Below are positions 61,742-64,000 of a DNA stretch of 64,000 nucleotides, one piece after another. Origin of the DNA: Gimesia aquarii (GTDB taxonomy: Bacteria > Planctomycetota > Planctomycetia > Planctomycetales > Planctomycetaceae); NCBI RefSeq assembly GCF_007748175.1, contig NZ_CP037422.1, forward strand, positions 2,982,020 to 3,046,019, given 5' to 3'. Made by a program: the position numbers and the translations under genes. The stretch's first letter is position 1. Each line of letters starts with the position of its first letter. The notes under the pieces are model-generated. The model ran no database searches. It was not told the DNA's origin and saw only the letters and a list, made by a program, of their open reading frames with translations.

Positions 61742-62668
61742 GTGAAACGAAATACCAGTCAGTCCCAAACGCTGTCGTTCGTGATGCGACTGTTTACGAT
61801 TGTGTTCTGCTTTACAGCAGGCGGCTTCTGCCTGTTCAAGTCGGGCGTCGGCCAGTCAATCGAGCAACCCGCAGTCGCCGCGCTTCCTCATAGCGAGAAA
61901 TCACAGCCGCTAGAGCAACCACAGTTCAAACTCAAATCGGTTTCCGATTATCAAGTCGGCGACAGGATCATGGCCTTCAATCATGAGACAGGCCAACGCG
62001 AACAGAAGACCGTCACCCAGACCTTTAAACGGCAGGTTGATCATCTGCGAATTCTGGAAGTCGAAGGCGAGGATGGCTCGACGCAAACGATCAAAACGAC
62101 AAACGAGCATCCCTTCTGGTCAACAGCCGCCAGGGATTATGTCGAAGCCAAACACTTAAAGCCCGGCACCAAACTGCAAGGCGCTAACGGCCACTTCATC
62201 ACCGTCAAATCCACCCGCTACGAACCTCATCCAGAAGGCATCACCGTCTACAACGTCGAAGTCAAAGGCCCCCATAACTACTTCGTCGCCGCCAATGGGT
62301 ATCGCGGACCGCCTGTTTTGGCACATAATACTTGTAACGCTTCGGATTTACCTATAACCAATTTAGATGATTTTGCAACAAAAAATAAAACTATAAAAAA
62401 TTTGAAGAATGCAACGGGTAGCTTTAACATTCGAGTCAAGAACCAGAAACAAGCTGAAGAACTATTAGCATCTGCTCGGAAAAGAATCTATGATAACCCC
62501 AAGATTACATATGGTGGGAAATCGGGAAAAGTTGGATTTGAAGTTCATGGTGTAAATAGTTCTGAAAGAAGAGTTGGCAATAATTTACCCCATCTTAAAA
62601 TATGGGACTGGCTAGACGGTAAGAGTCTTGGTTTTGATGGGCACATTTTCTTTGATGGAATACCCTAA
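61742..62668 (+). CDS. stand-alone membrane-anchored Hint pretoxin module with alternative toxin tip
   Basis: A 308-residue product from GTG 61742 (MKRNTSQSQTL). An upstream in-frame GTG at 61580 exists, but that extension would overlap the immunity gene and lies in the module repeat; the second module has the same local GTG context, which decides the start. Order: residues 13-33 membrane segment or uncleaved signal (RLFTIVFCFTAGGFCLF); about 58-197 Hint-like domain (VSDYQVGDRIMAFNHETGQ, NEHPFW, KHLKPGTKL, VLAHN); about 198-308 toxin tip. The Hint part is nearly identical to that of the giant protein, while the tip is unrelated to the giant's. The tip has RVKNQKQAEELLASARKRIY, VGFEVHGV and LPHLKIWDW..GHIFF; no family assigned. 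It may be expressed alone or serve as a donor for tip exchange. Confidence 0.7.
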   Translation: MKRNTSQSQTLSFVMRLFTIVFCFTAGGFCLFKSGVGQSIEQPAVAALPHSEKSQPLEQPQFKLKSVSDYQVGDRIMAFNHETGQREQKTVTQTFKRQVDHLRILEVEGEDGSTQTIKTTNEHPFWSTAARDYVEAKHLKPGTKLQGANGHFITVKSTRYEPHPEGITVYNVEVKGPHNYFVAANGYRGPPVLAHNTCNASDLPITNLDDFATKNKTIKNLKNATGSFNIRVKNQKQAEELLASARKRIYDNPKITYGGKSGKVGFEVHGVNSSERRVGNNLPHLKIWDWLDGKSLGFDGHIFFDGIP

Positions 62669-62731
62669 AATGAAGTTCATAGTTTATCATAAAGCTACTA
62701 TTTAACATCATATCAAGGAATTCATTCCCCC

Positions 62732-63202
62732 ATGTCCTCGGAATTAGAAGACGGCCCAGAATGGAGGTGGAGAGAAACCATTCATGAAGGTCAAAAATTA
62801 TTAACTTACGTAAAAAAAAATGATTCTCAACATAGTAATGAATTATGGGACAAATATATTCATAATAAAAAAGACCACTTCATGATGTTTGATGCCGAAA
62901 TCTTTGATGATCAAGATACGTTGTATATAGAAGAAGCAGGATGGAATCAGAAGTCTTTGGAAGATAATACGAAAAAAATTCTCTCTGAGAAATTAGATTA
63001 TCAAGAGAACGACCAAATTATTATATTTTGGTCTAAAGAATCTTCAGTTTATGTGAATTGGAAATTATTCCTCAGTTATTGGTCAGATTTTATTTATTCA
63101 AGTGATGAAGGGGTTTTAATTGTAAATCCTATAAGTGACATGAGTTTTGTATACATACTAGATAAGATATGGATTTTTAAGCGAAAATTAATAGCTACAT
63201 AG
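62732..63202 (+). CDS. probable immunity protein for stand-alone module 1
   Basis: A 156-residue, acidic, AT-rich protein 63 bp downstream of the module 1 toxin. AAGGA lies 12 bases before the ATG. No signal or membrane segment at the N-terminus. The C-terminal half (VNWKLFLSYWSDFIYSSDEG) vaguely recalls DUF2947-type small proteins, but I would not assign it. Position after a toxin tip is the main evidence for immunity. It does not resemble the immunity candidates at 35404-36012 or 61252-61599, in keeping with different tips. Confidence 0.5.
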   Translation: MSSELEDGPEWRWRETIHEGQKLLTYVKKNDSQHSNELWDKYIHNKKDHFMMFDAEIFDDQDTLYIEEAGWNQKSLEDNTKKILSEKLDYQENDQIIIFWSKESSVYVNWKLFLSYWSDFIYSSDEGVLIVNPISDMSFVYILDKIWIFKRKLIAT

Positions 63203-63420
63203 TTGTGGCTCTATATTCGGTACTTTCCCAGAAATAGTTTAGATAGAAAAAATGTCAGCGACTGTGGCTTCCGTTGTTAATTCATTGTAATAATCTCTTT
63301 CCAGGTTTGGCCGTTTTTTATCATTGAATTCAAGACTACAAGCAACTTCCTAATGCAGGCAACTAGGACCACTTTTTTCCCCCAACCCTCTCGCCAGCAC
63401 AGCAGGCTATCGGGAAGGAA
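63203..63420. other. spacer between immunity gene and next module
   Basis: No open frame of note on the plus strand, and the minus-strand frame at 63277-63465 has no recognisable content. The stretch has a few T runs but I see no convincing terminator hairpin. Confidence 0.4.
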
Positions 63421-63501
63421 AAAGCTGTCAGGAACCTTTCTCGACTGATTCCCCAAGATAACCATTTTCTAAATCACTCATCTGAGAGGGGAAAGAGTCA
63501 G
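63421..63501 (+). repeat. module-boundary repeat upstream of stand-alone toxin module 2
   Basis: Starts aaagctgtcaggaaccttt, contains ccaagataaccattttctaaa and ends gagaggggaaagagtcag immediately before GTG 63502. It matches 61606-61741 except for an internal gap of about 55 bases. AGGGGAAAG is a plausible ribosome binding site. Confidence 0.6.
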
Positions 63502-64000
63502 GTGAAACGGAATACCAATCAGTCCCACACGCTGTCCTTCGTGATGCGACTGTTTACGATATTGCTCTGCTTTGCAGCAGGTGGCTTTTGTCTGTTCAAG
63601 TCGGGCATCGGCCAGTCAATCGAACAGCCCGCAGTCGCCGCACTTTCTCAAAGCAAAAAATCACCCCCGCTAGAGCAACCACAGTTCAAGCTCAAATCGG
63701 TTGCCGATTATCAAGTCGGCGATGCCATCATGGCCTTCAATCATGAGACAGGCCAGCGCGAACAAAAGACCGTCACCCAGACCTTCAAACGGCAGATTGA
63801 TCATCTACGGATTCTGGAAGTCGAAGGCGAAGATGGCTCGACGCAAACGATCAAAACGACAAACGAACATCCCTTCTGGTCAACAGCCGCCAGGGATTAT
63901 GTCGAAGCCAAACACTTAAAGCCGGGCACCAAACTGCAAGGCGCCAACGGCCACTTCATCACCGTCAAATCCACCCGCTACGAACCCCATCCCCAAGGCA
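63502..64000 (+). CDS. second stand-alone Hint pretoxin module (cut by window end)
   Basis: The open frame from GTG 63502 (MKRNTNQSHTL) runs off the window after 166 codons. It has the same membrane segment (RLFTILLCFAAGGFCLF) and the Hint motifs VADYQVGDAIMAFNHETGQ, TNEHPFW and KHLKPGTKL, and ends within TRYEPHPQG, before the AHN and the tip. Codon by codon it is closer to module 1 than to the giant gene (for example the shared STAARDYVEAK against the giant's SSAANEYVEAK). Its tip and immunity gene should lie just beyond 64000. Confidence 0.75.
   Translation, partial: MKRNTNQSHTLSFVMRLFTILLCFAAGGFCLFKSGIGQSIEQPAVAALSQSKKSPPLEQPQFKLKSVADYQVGDAIMAFNHETGQREQKTVTQTFKRQIDHLRILEVEGEDGSTQTIKTTNEHPFWSTAARDYVEAKHLKPGTKLQGANGHFITVKSTRYEPHPQG

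Overview
The window looks like a planctomycete chromosome, most likely a Gimesia-type organism. Both giant genes start with an Arg-rich leader ending in the planctomycete extracellular motif (VDRLE-D/E-RTLLT, PF07595-like). The repeat families they carry (golvesin-like, Calx-beta, tandem-95/cadherin-like, dystroglycan-type Ig, choice-of-anchor D and L, RHS, Hint) are also typical of very large planctomycete secreted proteins. The genus is inference; no rRNA or full tRNA is present.

Layout. 1-388 holds short palindromes and a 95-bp direct repeat. 389-2442 (minus strand) holds two small nuclease-like genes, a PD-(D/E)XK protein with a DUF4268-like C-terminus and a GIY-YIG protein with a DUF4357-like C-terminus. 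2443-4243 is a largely gene-free 1.8 kb stretch with a 3'-half tRNA-Arg-like fragment that may be an old integration scar, and the leader of the first giant gene. 4244-35395 (plus strand) is one uninterrupted 10,383-codon gene: an adhesin-like repeat stalk, then an RHS shell, then a deaminase-like C-terminal toxin. A probable immunity gene (35404-36012) follows. 36031-36773 is a decayed IS200-like/RAYT transposase unit with exact 16-bp inverted ends. 37514-61240 is a second giant gene (7,908 codons) with the same leader and related stalk domains. In place of RHS it has an approximately 1,800-residue Ser/Thr/Asn/Gly-rich region, then membrane segments, a Hint-like domain ending in AHN, and a short unidentified toxin domain. 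A small probable immunity gene follows at 61252-61599.

The right end is the most interesting part. Downstream of the second giant gene lie stand-alone modules (61742-62668 and 63502-window end). Each repeats the membrane-segment-plus-Hint portion of the giant's C-terminus. The complete one ends in a different toxin domain and is followed by its own candidate immunity gene (62732-63202). Each module is preceded by a shared repeat and has its own Shine-Dalgarno-like site and GTG start. This is the arrangement expected of a polymorphic toxin with a reservoir of exchangeable tips, in which homology in the Hint region could swap the toxin and immunity pair.

Working model: two cell-surface or secreted megadalton-scale proteins carry toxic tips at the end of long calcium-binding, Ig/cadherin-like stalks. 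Adjacent immunity genes protect kin, and the tip region is diversified by recombination. The two giants fill about 86% of the window and contain large, nearly identical internal tandem repeats. Toxin and immunity functions are inferred from architecture; none of the tip domains except the deaminase-like one could be assigned to a family.
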